NCBI GenBank assembly: GCA_964522605.1
Contig: CAZFWV010000141.1
Coordinates: 1-15,859 of the forward strand
Source: CAVZLD01 sp964522605
GTDB taxonomy: Bacteria; Planctomycetota; Planctomycetia; Pirellulales; Pirellulaceae
Length of the DNA stretch: 15,859 nt
Direction: 5' to 3'
The notes beneath the pieces are model-generated. The model saw nothing but the letters and a program-made list of their open reading frames with translations. It was not told the origin of the DNA and searched no databases. Every line of letters begins with the position of its first letter. Position 1 is the stretch's first letter. A program made the translations under genes and the position numbers. Positions 1 to 8,169 of this stretch are shown one piece after another.

Positions 1-265
1 CCGGGGTGCTTCCGCACCCAAGCAAAGGTCGCTCCCGTTGGTCGCTCGATCTCTTGCCGAGAGAACAATATGTTCACCGTTAGCGGTACAAATGCCTCCT
101 TTTATCTACGACACGGACCGTGTCAATAAGGTTCGGCGGCAATAGCAGGATCCACTTGCGCGAGCCGACGCACCGCGGTCGCCACATTTTCACCCCTGTC
201 GTGTTCATTGGCCATTGTGGCATCATTCGTTCTTCGCGGTGCTTGTGGCAAGTCGTTCATTCGTA

Positions 266-286
266 GGACGGATTGCCAATCCGTCC
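266..286. repeat. Perfect 21-bp palindrome, GGACGGATTG type
   Basis: GGACGGATTG and CAATCCGTCC form a perfect 10-bp inverted repeat around one central base. When read through, this sequence gives the peptide TDWQSVLR, which I recall from spurious ORFs in planctomycete genomes, so it is probably one copy of a dispersed REP-like family. Only one copy is in this window; its dispersal is from memory, not shown here. Confidence 0.7.
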
Positions 287-288
287 CA

Positions 289-324
289 CCAATCAGTGAG
301 GCGGCACGACTGCCAACTGATTGG
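289..324. terminator. Hairpin downstream of the minus-strand operon
   Basis: The arms CCAATCAGT (289-297) and ACTGATTGG (316-324) pair perfectly over 9 bp. Inside them GGCA (303-306) and TGCC (311-314) form a second stem around a four-base loop. The element lies 16-51 bases past the stop codon of the minus-strand gene ending at 340, where a terminator or 3'-end stabiliser would be expected. There is no clear U-run, so a Rho-independent function is uncertain. Confidence 0.4.
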
Positions 325-339
325 GCGTCCGTTGTCCGA

Positions 340-2127
340 TTACTCAAACTGAAAACCGTACAGCTTCACCCGTTTCATCTGCACACGTAGCATGATGGGC
401 TTCATTGGGTCGTTCTTTAGTTCCTGGCCGTTCCAGGTGACTCGGGCAGCCAGTGAGCTGCCAACCAGAGGGTCGCATTCGGCGAACGTGTGACCGGGCA
501 AATCATCGCGACTGCCCGACGGGCGGATGGCCACCTTGAGGTGACCCGTGGGAGCGACGTCGGCATTCACGCGCAGCCGCGCGGCTGGTGGGACGATGAA
601 CACGGTGGAGAATTCACCATCCTCATCCGCTTGAAGCGCTACGAGCCGTCCCCTTGGCCAGGTCGCCAGTCCCGAGACCCCGGGGACTCCGGGGAAGAGC
701 CCGGCGCGCTGAGTCAAATCGCGTCCTGGGTATTTGTGAGGAATCGGACTGCCACTGTAGCCGATGCCCCACTTGTCGCCGGGATACTCGAGCAGGTTGC
801 CGGTGCACGTCACAAAGGCGCCGTCGGGCTCACCCCACTCACCCGGTTTGACAACCGGTCCTCCCAACACGCGGGACCATGTCCAACCATCGGCACTCGA
901 CAGGAGCCAAACGGCGCCGCCGTCATTCTCGAGCTCCCAGATCCACGGAAACATCACGTGCTGGTCCGGACATCCGGGTAACGTCGTTTTCCCGTTCGTG
1001 TAATAGACGTGACTCGGCGCCATATCAGCTCCGGTGCTGACGACGATCTCCGGCGGACTGAAATGCCGAAAGTCGCGGCTGACGGAACGACCGATCGAAC
1101 GGCGTCCGACCGTGATCCATGAAGTCGAATCCGGTCGTTGCTGATCCGCAATCCGTTCGTTGACTTGCCAGGCGCGCACGTAGGCGACATACAGTCCTCG
1201 ATCGACGTCGTAATAGCAGGCATTCAGCGTGTCGGCGTGCTGGATCATCAAGGGGTCGTCCAGAGATCGCCAATGGATTCCGTCTGGCGACACGGCACCG
1301 AAGAAGCCGAACACGCAGCGAAATCCGCCCACATCCGGTCGCCGCGCCATCGTGTCTGCTTCGCCCGGGTACTTGGCTTCGAAGGCTGCCCATTCCTCGT
1401 CGGTGATTAGCCCGAGGTACACCATTTTGTAACGCTCGTCGGTCGACGTCGGATCAACAAAGACACTCCCGCCGTGAAAGCCGCGTGTCGAGCCATTCAC
1501 GTCACCTCGCCAGACGATGTTGTTATCGCGGTTTCCGGCGTATTCATAGATTCCCAGATTCGGGTGCACCCAATTCACGCCATCGGACGACTCGGCATAA
1601 GCTACGTGGCCGTTATGGCCGGGCAAGATCGACTCTTTGCTGCTGAACGGTTCGGAATCGGCACACGGATCCATTACGTACCACGCCTTGTACTTTCCGT
1701 CATCGAAGACCTGGGCCGCGAGTTGCCCGTCCTGCAATGGAATTTTCTCGGCAGGCTGCGCGACGAGTCGGATCCCGCGCGGCATGTCTGAGGTTTCAAA
1801 TACGGCAGGCCGATCGCCATCGCCTTGGAGCCAAGCGCCGACGTTTTGTTTCGACTCGCTGGAACTCGGGTCTGTCTGCACGCGCCACGTGAAGCTTCCC
1901 TGGCGAACGTATTTCCAGCTCGTGAAGTACATCTCACGACCCTTGAGTTGAACCGGTTCGCCAAAGTACCGATCGCTGGCAGAGAGTTGGAGTGGAAGCA
2001 GAGTGCTGAGCACAAACACCCACTTTGTCAGGCGGTGACAGAAGTCCGATGTCATCTTCATGTCTTTCAATGGAGTGGATAGCCGCTTGCGACCGTGTGC
2101 AATTGGACGAGTTTCCCCGTCCGTCAT
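340..2127 (-). CDS. Secreted GH32/43-like five-bladed beta-propeller protein
   Basis: Predicted exported protein of 595 residues resembling the planctomycete proteins annotated as glycosyl hydrolase family 32/43-like; a carbohydrate substrate is inferred from the fold family, not shown. A hydrophobic signal segment at about residues 33-48 ends with a likely cleavage after LSA (50). Three short Asp-box-like motifs of the form SxDGxxW occur near residues 180, 279 and 410 (ESSDGVNW, VSPDGIHW, SSADGWTW), typical of propeller blades. I could not assign a catalytic acid triad with confidence. The ATG at 2127 overlaps the upstream TGA (ATGA), which suggests translational coupling. However, a start at residue 23 (position 2061) or 25 would give a more normal signal-peptide n-region, so the true start is open. 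It is the second gene of a two-gene operon. Confidence 0.75.
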   Translation of the reverse strand: MTDGETRPIAHGRKRLSTPLKDMKMTSDFCHRLTKWVFVLSTLLPLQLSASDRYFGEPVQLKGREMYFTSWKYVRQGSFTWRVQTDPSSSESKQNVGAWLQGDGDRPAVFETSDMPRGIRLVAQPAEKIPLQDGQLAAQVFDDGKYKAWYVMDPCADSEPFSSKESILPGHNGHVAYAESSDGVNWVHPNLGIYEYAGNRDNNIVWRGDVNGSTRGFHGGSVFVDPTSTDERYKMVYLGLITDEEWAAFEAKYPGEADTMARRPDVGGFRCVFGFFGAVSPDGIHWRSLDDPLMIQHADTLNACYYDVDRGLYVAYVRAWQVNERIADQQRPDSTSWITVGRRSIGRSVSRDFRHFSPPEIVVSTGADMAPSHVYYTNGKTTLPGCPDQHVMFPWIWELENDGGAVWLLSSADGWTWSRVLGGPVVKPGEWGEPDGAFVTCTGNLLEYPGDKWGIGYSGSPIPHKYPGRDLTQRAGLFPGVPGVSGLATWPRGRLVALQADEDGEFSTVFIVPPAARLRVNADVAPTGHLKVAIRPSGSRDDLPGHTFAECDPLVGSSLAARVTWNGQELKNDPMKPIMLRVQMKRVKLYGFQFE

Positions 2128-3197
2128 TGTTGCGGATCCTGCAGTGTTCCCGTATCACGCAACTTGATCACCGCCTTCTCAAGATTGAACCGATACCTGG
2201 TCTTGTCCCCTGGTGCAAGGACGGAGAAGTTGTACCAGAACGTGAGACCGTCACTGCTTATCCATTTGCTGGGGATTCGGGGATGGTAACGTGCTTCGGT
2301 GAACTCTGTCTTTTCCGCCGCAATGGTCCAGGGTCCCCAAGGATTCGGCGCATCGAAGATCCCGAGATAGCGATCGTGGTTTGCTTCGGATTTCCATGGC
2401 AGGGTAATCAGCAGGTATCGCTGGATGCCGGGATTGTAGACCAGATTTGGCCGGTAGCATCTTCCCGGCGCCGTAAAGACCGGCTGTCGGTCGGCGAGGT
2501 TTCGTGACCAAAGTGGCTGATCGCCATCCCAGCCGGCGAAGAAGTCGTACGCGTCCTGATCGGTGATCCTGTCGATGGGGACTCTTGCCATCATGAAACT
2601 GTCATAGATTTCGTAGGCGTCATTCCCATTGTGGGCGATGAAATAAGCGTAGCCGTCTTTATTCTCGCGGTAGTCCTGACCCATGTTGAGCCAGTCCGCC
2701 AAACCGATCTCGGGCCAGTTCCATTCCGCCTCGGTCCAATGAGTTCCCTTGTCGGTGGACCAGAATAGGCTGGTTCCCGTCCCATCGGTTTTGAGGTTGC
2801 GAACCAGTGCATACAAGACGCCTTTGATACAAACGAGTCCGGAGGCTTTGCGTCCTCTGGAACCTCCTCCATCGAATTCAATGCCCGGTGATTGGATGTT
2901 CCTGCCCTGGATCTGCGGGGGCATGCCGATCAGTTCGGCAAATCCATTGCTGATCCACTGGTTAAGTGGGATATCATCAAAGCCGATTCCGTCACAATAC
3001 ATCGCGTAGAGTTTCCCATCATCCGCCCAGGTCATGGGAAAATTGTCTCCATCCCCGAACGAGATCTCACGCGTGTCTTCGATCGCGATGTCCGCAATGA
3101 CTGGGCTGTGCGGATACTCCTGTGCCAGCGCGCTCGGGGCCCCGGCCAGAAGAGCTATCCCGAACCATGCCCGCATCGTTTTCGTCTTGTCGCTCAC
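2124..3197 (-). CDS. Secreted DUF4185-like (sialidase-type propeller) protein
   Basis: Predicted exported protein of 357 residues matching the pattern of DUF4185 proteins: an early WADDGKLYAMYCDG block (57-70), a GRKASGLVCIKGVLYALVRN block (115-134), and a true Asp-box (STDKGTHW, 147-154) as in sialidases. The later ARVPIDRITDQDAYDFF block is also characteristic. The biochemical role is unknown; a sugar-binding or hydrolytic role is inferred from the fold. I chose the GTG at 3197 because AGGA precedes it by a few bases and it gives a compact signal peptide (cleavage after about ALA-Q, residue 26). The ATG at 3176 is an alternative with a poorer upstream sequence. The open frame continues upstream through the N gap, but that part is repeat sequence. 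First gene of the minus-strand operon, overlapping the next by four bases. Confidence 0.8.
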   Translation of the reverse strand: MSDKTKTMRAWFGIALLAGAPSALAQEYPHSPVIADIAIEDTREISFGDGDNFPMTWADDGKLYAMYCDGIGFDDIPLNQWISNGFAELIGMPPQIQGRNIQSPGIEFDGGGSRGRKASGLVCIKGVLYALVRNLKTDGTGTSLFWSTDKGTHWTEAEWNWPEIGLADWLNMGQDYRENKDGYAYFIAHNGNDAYEIYDSFMMARVPIDRITDQDAYDFFAGWDGDQPLWSRNLADRQPVFTAPGRCYRPNLVYNPGIQRYLLITLPWKSEANHDRYLGIFDAPNPWGPWTIAAEKTEFTEARYHPRIPSKWISSDGLTFWYNFSVLAPGDKTRYRFNLEKAVIKLRDTGTLQDPQQ

Positions 3198-3299
3198 GTT
3201 TCCTGTCTTCCTTCCTAGTTGATGGTTGCGTTGTCCCTTTGTTTTATCACATCGACGAGACTTATACCGACCAAAGGGGGCATTCCTCCATGGGCGAAG

Positions 3300-3354
3300 A
3301 GCCGGGCGGGTGGCACTGGCTCTGCCAGTACGGGGTGGCACTGGCTCTGCCAGT
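3300..3354. repeat. 55-bp repeat unit, left of gap
   Basis: These 55 bases are identical to 3455-3509 on the other side of the N gap. The unit contains two copies of the 17-bp palindrome CACTGGC-TCT-GCCAGT(G/A), at 3314-3330 and 3339-3354 (cut by the gap). The copies are separated by a short CGGGGTGG linker. Confidence 0.9.
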
Positions 3355-3454
3355 NNNNNNNNNNNNNNNNNNNNNNNNNNNNNNNNNNNNNNNNNNNNNN
3401 NNNNNNNNNNNNNNNNNNNNNNNNNNNNNNNNNNNNNNNNNNNNNNNNNNNNNN
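3355..3454. other. Assembly gap of exactly 100 N
   Basis: One hundred undetermined bases, a conventional scaffold-gap length. Because both flanks carry the same 55-bp sequence, the real gap may be a longer tandem array of the palindrome. Alternatively it may not exist, with two contig ends sharing the same repeat copy. Confidence 0.98.
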
Positions 3455-3509
3455 AGCCGGGCGGGTGGCACTGGCTCTGCCAGTACGGGGTGGCACTGGC
3501 TCTGCCAGT
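3455..3509. repeat. 55-bp repeat unit, right of gap
   Basis: Exact copy of 3300-3354, with palindromes at 3469-3485 and 3494-3510. The palindrome CACTGGC-TCT-GCCAGTG has a 7-bp stem and a 3-base loop, as in REP-like elements. Related copies occur about 10 kb away at 13443, 13509 and 13568. Confidence 0.9.
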
Positions 3510-3641
3510 GCGAGCTGGCAACCACTGTTGCATAACCATCCTCGTTTCACCTGTGGGGGCTACCTTCTGAGGCCTCGGCTGACAGAACAGAAGGCGCAAA
3601 GGACTGGGTGGCCCTGGGTGACGCCCGGTCCTGTTCCGCCG

Positions 3642-3671
3642 TTGGGTTCCCGCACGCGCCGGCACTATAAT
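3642..3671 (+). promoter_or_regulatory. Candidate sigma70-type promoter for cassette 1
   Basis: A perfect TATAAT (3666-3671) lies 34 bases before the ATG of sigma factor gene 1. An imperfect -35 (TTGGGT, 3642-3647) sits 18 bases upstream of it. The spacing and position fit a housekeeping promoter; the weak -35 keeps confidence moderate. Confidence 0.5.
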
Positions 3672-3704
3672 TGAGGATTCTTCAATTTCCTGAGTGCAAA
3701 GCTC

Positions 3705-4268
3705 ATGAACGACGTTACCGGTATCTTGTCGCGAATTGAATCTGGCGATCCCTCGGCTGCAGAAGAGCTGTTGCCACTCGTCTATGAAGAGTTACGAAAG
3801 CTCGCTGCTGCGAGATTGGCTCAAGAAAAGGCCGGGCAGACGCTGCAGGCGACGGCTTTGGTGCATGACGCTTACCTTCGGCTTGTCGACGTCAAAAAGG
3901 CCCAGCAATGGAAGAGCCGGGGGCACTTTTTCGGCGCTGCCGCGGAGGCCATGCGGCGGATTCTCGTCGAGAAGGCCAGGCAGAAGCTGGGACCGCGACG
4001 CGGTGGCCGCCACGCACGAGTGCAGCTTGATGAATCGCTGGATTTCGTCGATAACCGCGCGGACGAGATCCTTCGCGTTCATACGGCCTTGAACGATTTG
4101 GCCGGGGAATCGCCGGTGAAAGCCGAGTTGGTCAAACTCCGTTTTTTTGGTGGCCTGAACCACCAGGAGGCGGCGGAGGTGCTGGGAATCAGCCGAGCAA
4201 CTGCCGATCGCTACTGGGCTTACGCCAAGGCGTGGCTCTTCGCTGCACTGGAAGATGGACGCGACTGA
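3705..4268 (+). CDS. ECF-type RNA polymerase sigma factor 1 (Sigma70_ECF, kinase-linked)
   Basis: A 187-residue sigma factor of the planctomycete ECF family (Pfam Sigma70_ECF, TIGR02999-type) usually encoded beside Ser/Thr kinases. Region 2 spans about residues 13-95, including the block LQATALVHDAYLRL (47-60) and the helix GHFFGAAAEAMRRILVEKAR. Region 4 spans about 137-185, with LRFFGGLNHQEAAEVLGISR and recognition helix RATADRYWAYAKAWL. The acidic DAED-like patch of region 2.2 in ordinary ECF factors is replaced by QATA with Thr50. No anti-sigma gene is adjacent; instead a kinase–WD40 gene follows 80 bases downstream. It should direct RNA polymerase to a specific promoter set, probably under kinase control (inference). 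The ATG at 3705 fits the family length; no strong ribosome binding site is visible. Confidence 0.92.
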   Translation: MNDVTGILSRIESGDPSAAEELLPLVYEELRKLAAARLAQEKAGQTLQATALVHDAYLRLVDVKKAQQWKSRGHFFGAAAEAMRRILVEKARQKLGPRRGGRHARVQLDESLDFVDNRADEILRVHTALNDLAGESPVKAELVKLRFFGGLNHQEAAEVLGISRATADRYWAYAKAWLFAALEDGRD

Positions 4269-4273
4269 GAAAT

Positions 4274-4307
4274 GTTGTGGACAGCTGTGAAGCAAATCAG
4301 CCACAAC
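4274..4307 (+). promoter_or_regulatory. Hairpin between sigma 1 and kinase 1 genes
   Basis: GTTGTGG (4274-4280) and CCACAAC (4301-4307) form a perfect 7-bp stem around a 20-base loop that contains ACAGCTGT, itself self-complementary. It lies in the 80-base spacer, ending 42 bases before the kinase start. A role as attenuator or stability element is inference. Confidence 0.3.
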
Positions 4308-4348
4308 TCTCGCACTGTCTATTGAGAGCAGGTTCTGGGAAACCATCG

Positions 4349-7300
4349 ATGCCCGAAAAGCGTCCACAAGTCGACGAGCTGTTTGCCGAGGCGCTCCGCC
4401 GTGCACCAGGAGCCGAACGCGCGCAGTACCTGGATACGGCGTGCGGAGAGGATCGTGATCTGAGACAGCGCGTCGAACGGCTGCTGCGAGCGGCAGCCGA
4501 TGCGGGCAGCTTCCTGGAAGCGCCTGCACAAGATCTCGCGCCCACCATCGATCAGCCGACCGGCGACCAGCCCACCCGCCGGATTGGTCCCTACGAATTG
4601 CTGCAGCAGATCGGTGAAGGCGGCATGGGTGAGGTCTGGGTTGCGAAGCAGACCGAGCCGGTGAAACGCAAGGTGGCGCTCAAGCTGATCAAGACCGGCA
4701 TGGACTCGAAAGCCGTACTGACGCGATTCGAGCAGGAGCGGCAGGCACTGGCGCTGATGGACCATCCTCACATCGCCAAAGTGTTCGATGGCGGCCTCAC
4801 CGAAGACCGTCGACCCTACTTTGTCATGGAACTGGTCAATGGTTTGCCGTTGAACAAATTCTGTGACGAAGCCAGCCTCGGAATTCGAGAACGACTCCAA
4901 CTCTTTACCGAGATCTGCCAGGCCGTCCAGCATGCCCACCAGAAGGGCATCATTCACCGCGACCTCAAGCCATCCAATATCCTGGTGACGATCATCGACG
5001 GCAAACCGGTGCCGAAGGTGATTGATTTTGGCGTGGCCAAAGCGACGGCAGGTCGGCTTACGGATGAATCGCTCTCCACGCTGTTCGGTACCGTGATCGG
5101 TACGCTGGAATACATGTCGCCCGAGCAGGCAGCGTTTTCCGGAGCGGACATCGACACGCGCAGCGACATTTACTCGCTCGGTGTCGTTCTGTACGAACTG
5201 CTAACCGGGCTCCACCCCATCGACGCCAAACGGTTGAAGCAAGCCGCGCTGACGGAAGTGATTCGCATCATCCGGGAGGAAGACCCGTCGAGGCCCAGTG
5301 TCCGGCTGTCGGCGGATGAATCGTTGCCCTCTCTGGCTGCCGTGCGACAGACGGAGCCGAAACGGCTGATGGGGCTGCTGCGCGGAGAGCTTGACTGGGT
5401 CGTGATGAAGTGCCTCGATAAGCAGCGCGATCGCCGCTATCAGACGGCCGGCGATCTCGGCCGCGACATCCAGCATTACCTGGCCGACGAACCGGTGGAA
5501 GCACGACCGCCGTCGACGCTGTACCGACTGCGGAAGTTTCTCCGTCGACACAAGGGACAGGTCGTTGCCGCAAGCCTGCTGGTCGTCGCGACGCTGGCTG
5601 TGGCGGGGACCGTCATCGTGGGCGGAATGTACGCCCGGGCAGAAAAGGAGCGATTGGCGGAGATGGCAGCAAGTCGAACAGCCAATGCACAGAGAGAACT
5701 GGCAGAACGAATGCAGGGTCTGGCGCAGAGGGCGGCGCAGGAAGCGGTGACCAGCAAAGAGCAAGTTCGACAGGTTCTCTATGCGGCCGATATCCAGGTT
5801 GCCTGGAACCACTGGGATGCGAATCGGCCGGTCAAGATGCGCGAAATCTTGAGCCGGCACATCCCTGCCGATGGAGATTCAGATTACCGCGGCTTCGAAT
5901 GGCACTACCTGTGGCGCCTCGCGAACAGCTCGCAGCGAATTCTACGCGACCACGAACAGCCGATTCACACGCTGACTTTCGCCGGATCGGCCGGTGTGCT
6001 TTTATCGGGCGACATGGAGTATCAGTACGGTCGCCCTGGAACGGTGCGCAAGTGGACTCTGGGACAAACCGATCCGCCGGTCACGCTGTTTACGCAGACG
6101 GTTTCCAGCGAACGCGCCGGCTACTATCCGGGCATTCGCTCGGTGGCCGCCTCGCCCGACGGTGCCCGCTGTGCGCTGGTCGACGGACGCGTCGTGCGCA
6201 TCCTGGATGTCAGCACGGGGAGACAGCTGCGCGTGCTGGAGGCCTTTGGCGACACCTGCCGAGCGGTCGCGTTTGCGCCGGACGGAGTGCATCTGGCAGT
6301 TGGCGACTACGGAGGGGAAGTCACGATCTGGGATGCGCAATCCGGCGAGAAAACAGGGAGCTTCGAAAAACATCGGTTACCGATTCTGTGCCTTGCGTTC
6401 TCGCCGGACGGAAAGCTGCTGGCAGCCGGTGGCGGTGACGAAGCGGCACCGACCTGGAACCAACTGCTGAACGGGGAACTCCGTTTGTGGAACGTCGCCG
6501 ACGGAAGTCTCGTCGGTCAGTGCGCCGCCGTGCGATCACTTCTCACAGACTTGGATTTCGCCGCGCAAGGAACGACGATTGCCGCAGCGACGCTGGAAGG
6601 GACTGTGGTTCTTTGGGATGTGAACCGGCTGGAAGGCGGACGCATTCTGCGCGGCCATTCCGGACCGGTCAATGCGGTGCGCTGGCTGCCCGACGGGCGA
6701 TACGTGGCTTCGGCAGGCGACGATGGCCTCGTGCTGCTCTGGGATATCGGCCGCGAACAAGGCAATCGCGTGTACAAGGGACATCAAGGTCCCGTCACGG
6801 TGCTGGCCGTTTCCCCTGACGGGCGCGCGCTCGCCTCCGCGGGGCGCGATGCCACGATTCAGCTGTGGGATCCGAGCGTCGATCCTCAACGAACGATGAT
6901 CAGCGATTTCCCCTGGGCGATCGGGAACGTGGATTTCTCCGCGGATGGTCGTTGGTTGGTCGTCGGTACCTACAAGCAGGTCACCGTTTGTGACACCGAG
7001 CGATTTGACAAGCGACAAGTGCTGCCGATCGACCACTGGGTGTTCGATACCGACATTTCGCCCGACGGCCGCCTGATCGCGACAGCGGGAAACCAGGGAG
7101 CCGACGGGAAGGAACCGGGGATCGTGAAGATTTGGGATGCGGCGACGGGCACGATACAACAGACGCTCGACCCGGAGGTTCTCTCGGCCCAACGGGTAGC
7201 CTTCTCGCCCGATAATCAGCGACTAGCGTGCCGTGGTCTCGCCGGCCCGTCAGGTCAAAGCCAATTTGCCGTCACCGTGTGGGATATCGCGCAGGGGAAA

Positions 7301-7918
7301 CGAGTTCTGCGCCGCACGGATGCGATGTCGTTCGACTACGAGCCCCAGGGCAAATCCATTGCTCTGGCGGGGCGCGGCGGCGCGTGGATCGTGCAACTGG
7401 AGGGGAACACGACGTCGGAGAAATCGCTGGTTCAGCGCGCCTGTCAAACAGTCCGGTTCTCGCCCGACGGCCAAAATCTGGCGATCCTGGATGCCGACGG
7501 CCAACTGTCAATCTGGTCGCTTGCCGATGCGCGCGAGCAATCACTAGGGCGCGCCCACCACGGCATCGTCTTTGCACCCGATGGCCAGTGGATCGCGGCA
7601 TTCGGTGAGTCGGAAATTCTGGTTTGGAATGTCGCGAGTGGCCGCATCGCGCTAACCATTCCCCACGTTGCGGAGCACCTGCTGTTCACACCCGACGGAC
7701 GGACGATTGTGACTGCTGGCAATGAGATTCATCTTTGGCAGGCCGACACGGGCCTCGAGTTACTCAACCTGGGTACATACGCGCCGGCTGGCGTGAACAG
7801 CATGGCGATTTCACCCGACGGTACGCGTCTGGCCGTCGGAGGCGGATACCGAGACGAACATCAAGGCGTCTGGGTCTGGCTCGCGCCGCCCGAGGGTTCA
7901 GAAGACGAGCAGCGATAA
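4349..7918 (+). CDS. Transmembrane Ser/Thr protein kinase with C-terminal WD40 propellers, 1
   Basis: A 1189-residue PknB-type kinase fused to WD40 repeats. Domains in order are a conserved N-terminal helical segment (1-60), a kinase domain (about 80-380) and a basic juxtamembrane stretch. One membrane helix (about 404-427), a charged coiled-coil-like linker (428-470) and about 14-15 WD40 blades (about 535-1180, enough for two seven-bladed propellers) follow. Catalytic residues look intact: GEGGMG (89-94), Lys112, HRDLKPSN (203-210), DFG (226-228) and SPE (257-259). The kinase is expected in the cytoplasm and the WD40 part across the membrane, where it may sense a ligand or protein partner. 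I chose the ATG at 4349 because the longer frame from 4232 starts inside the sigma gene and adds an unconserved leader. The likely first substrate is the upstream sigma factor, by analogy with other kinase-linked ECF factors (inference). Confidence 0.92.
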   Translation: MPEKRPQVDELFAEALRRAPGAERAQYLDTACGEDRDLRQRVERLLRAAADAGSFLEAPAQDLAPTIDQPTGDQPTRRIGPYELLQQIGEGGMGEVWVAKQTEPVKRKVALKLIKTGMDSKAVLTRFEQERQALALMDHPHIAKVFDGGLTEDRRPYFVMELVNGLPLNKFCDEASLGIRERLQLFTEICQAVQHAHQKGIIHRDLKPSNILVTIIDGKPVPKVIDFGVAKATAGRLTDESLSTLFGTVIGTLEYMSPEQAAFSGADIDTRSDIYSLGVVLYELLTGLHPIDAKRLKQAALTEVIRIIREEDPSRPSVRLSADESLPSLAAVRQTEPKRLMGLLRGELDWVVMKCLDKQRDRRYQTAGDLGRDIQHYLADEPVEARPPSTLYRLRKFLRRHKGQVVAASLLVVATLAVAGTVIVGGMYARAEKERLAEMAASRTANAQRELAERMQGLAQRAAQEAVTSKEQVRQVLYAADIQVAWNHWDANRPVKMREILSRHIPADGDSDYRGFEWHYLWRLANSSQRILRDHEQPIHTLTFAGSAGVLLSGDMEYQYGRPGTVRKWTLGQTDPPVTLFTQTVSSERAGYYPGIRSVAASPDGARCALVDGRVVRILDVSTGRQLRVLEAFGDTCRAVAFAPDGVHLAVGDYGGEVTIWDAQSGEKTGSFEKHRLPILCLAFSPDGKLLAAGGGDEAAPTWNQLLNGELRLWNVADGSLVGQCAAVRSLLTDLDFAAQGTTIAAATLEGTVVLWDVNRLEGGRILRGHSGPVNAVRWLPDGRYVASAGDDGLVLLWDIGREQGNRVYKGHQGPVTVLAVSPDGRALASAGRDATIQLWDPSVDPQRTMISDFPWAIGNVDFSADGRWLVVGTYKQVTVCDTERFDKRQVLPIDHWVFDTDISPDGRLIATAGNQGADGKEPGIVKIWDAATGTIQQTLDPEVLSAQRVAFSPDNQRLACRGLAGPSGQSQFAVTVWDIAQGKRVLRRTDAMSFDYEPQGKSIALAGRGGAWIVQLEGNTTSEKSLVQRACQTVRFSPDGQNLAILDADGQLSIWSLADAREQSLGRAHHGIVFAPDGQWIAAFGESEILVWNVASGRIALTIPHVAEHLLFTPDGRTIVTAGNEIHLWQADTGLELLNLGTYAPAGVNSMAISPDGTRLAVGGGYRDEHQGVWVWLAPPEGSEDEQR

Positions 7919-7929
7919 GGCAGCGCCAT

Positions 7930-7951
7930 CGGTCGCAGCGTGAGGCGACCG
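7930..7951 (+). terminator. Hairpin shortly after kinase 1 stop codon
   Basis: CGGTCGC and GCGACCG form a perfect 7-bp GC-rich stem around an 8-base loop, 11 bases past the stop codon. The following sequence is GAGAAATCGC, not a U-run, so terminator function is tentative. Confidence 0.35.
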
Positions 7952-8081
7952 AGAAATCGCAGTATGCACATCCGTGCAGAGCTAACCCAGTTTAACACCT
8001 GATCCCCGCGGACTCCTTCCATGGGCATCTGTCACGGGCCGGTCCTGGCATTGATTCTGAAGGGGAACTATTCGGCGAAGT

Positions 8082-8101
8082 GATCGGGCATCAGCCCGAT
8101 C
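8082..8101 (+). terminator. Perfect 8-bp hairpin upstream of cassette 2 promoter
   Basis: GATCGGGC and GCCCGATC pair perfectly around the four-base loop ATCA. It sits 41 bases upstream of the candidate -35 of cassette 2. It could terminate read-through from cassette 1 or be an operator; no U-run follows. Confidence 0.35.
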
Positions 8102-8141
8102 GAGCACTGGGACTGCTGTCCCCCCCGATGGGCGGCGGAAG

Positions 8142-8169
8142 TTGACATTCGCTGGATCACCACTATGCT
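8142..8169 (+). promoter_or_regulatory. Candidate sigma70-type promoter for cassette 2
   Basis: A perfect TTGACA (8142-8147) is followed after 16 bases by TATGCT (8164-8169), four of six matches to the -10 consensus. It lies 72 bases before the ATG of sigma factor gene 2, leaving a short 5' untranslated region. Confidence 0.55.

Larger units (their letters stand above)
1..339. other. Gene-free left edge with small hairpins
   Basis: I see no convincing gene here. A short hairpin (GGGTGC-TTCC-GCACCC) lies near position 5-20, and two larger palindromic elements lie at 266-286 and 289-324. A 74-codon open frame on the minus strand (123-347) runs through both palindromes and so is probably a by-product of repeat sequence. 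The stretch 20-230 shows no recognisable motif. Confidence 0.6.
3198..3704. other. Divergent intergenic region with palindromes and assembly gap
   Basis: This 507-base stretch separates the minus-strand operon from the sigma/kinase region. It contains four copies of the CACTGGC palindrome, a 100-N gap, and a promoter candidate for the plus strand. On the minus strand a TATAAG (3266-3261) is the only -10-like element noticed for the left operon, with no good -35, so I do not call it. All open frames crossing the gap are artefacts. Confidence 0.7.

Noticed and set aside
123..347. 74-codon minus-strand open frame at the left edge
   Set aside because: Its central part is the translated 266-286 palindrome (TDWQSVLR) and no family pattern or start signal is visible.
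3300..3510. CRISPR array
   Set aside because: The repeats are short palindromes with nearly identical short linkers, not regular repeats with unique spacers, and no cas genes are present.
3198..3665. N-terminal extension of the DUF4185-like gene and other frames across the N gap
   Set aside because: They read through the undetermined bases and repeated palindromes; the signal peptide and AGGA before GTG at 3197 give a better start.
4142..4148. T7 run in sigma 1 (and another at 8451-8457 in sigma 2) as a programmed slippage site
   Set aside because: The two runs are at non-equivalent positions and both proteins are full length in one frame, so slippage is not needed.
4232..4348. Longer start for kinase 1
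   Set aside because: It would begin inside the sigma factor gene and add 39 residues not matched by kinase 2; MPEK at 4349 aligns with the second copy's N-terminus.
3792..4529. 245-codon minus-strand open frame
   Set aside because: It is antisense to the sigma factor and kinase genes, whose proteins match known families; it looks like a GC-driven shadow.
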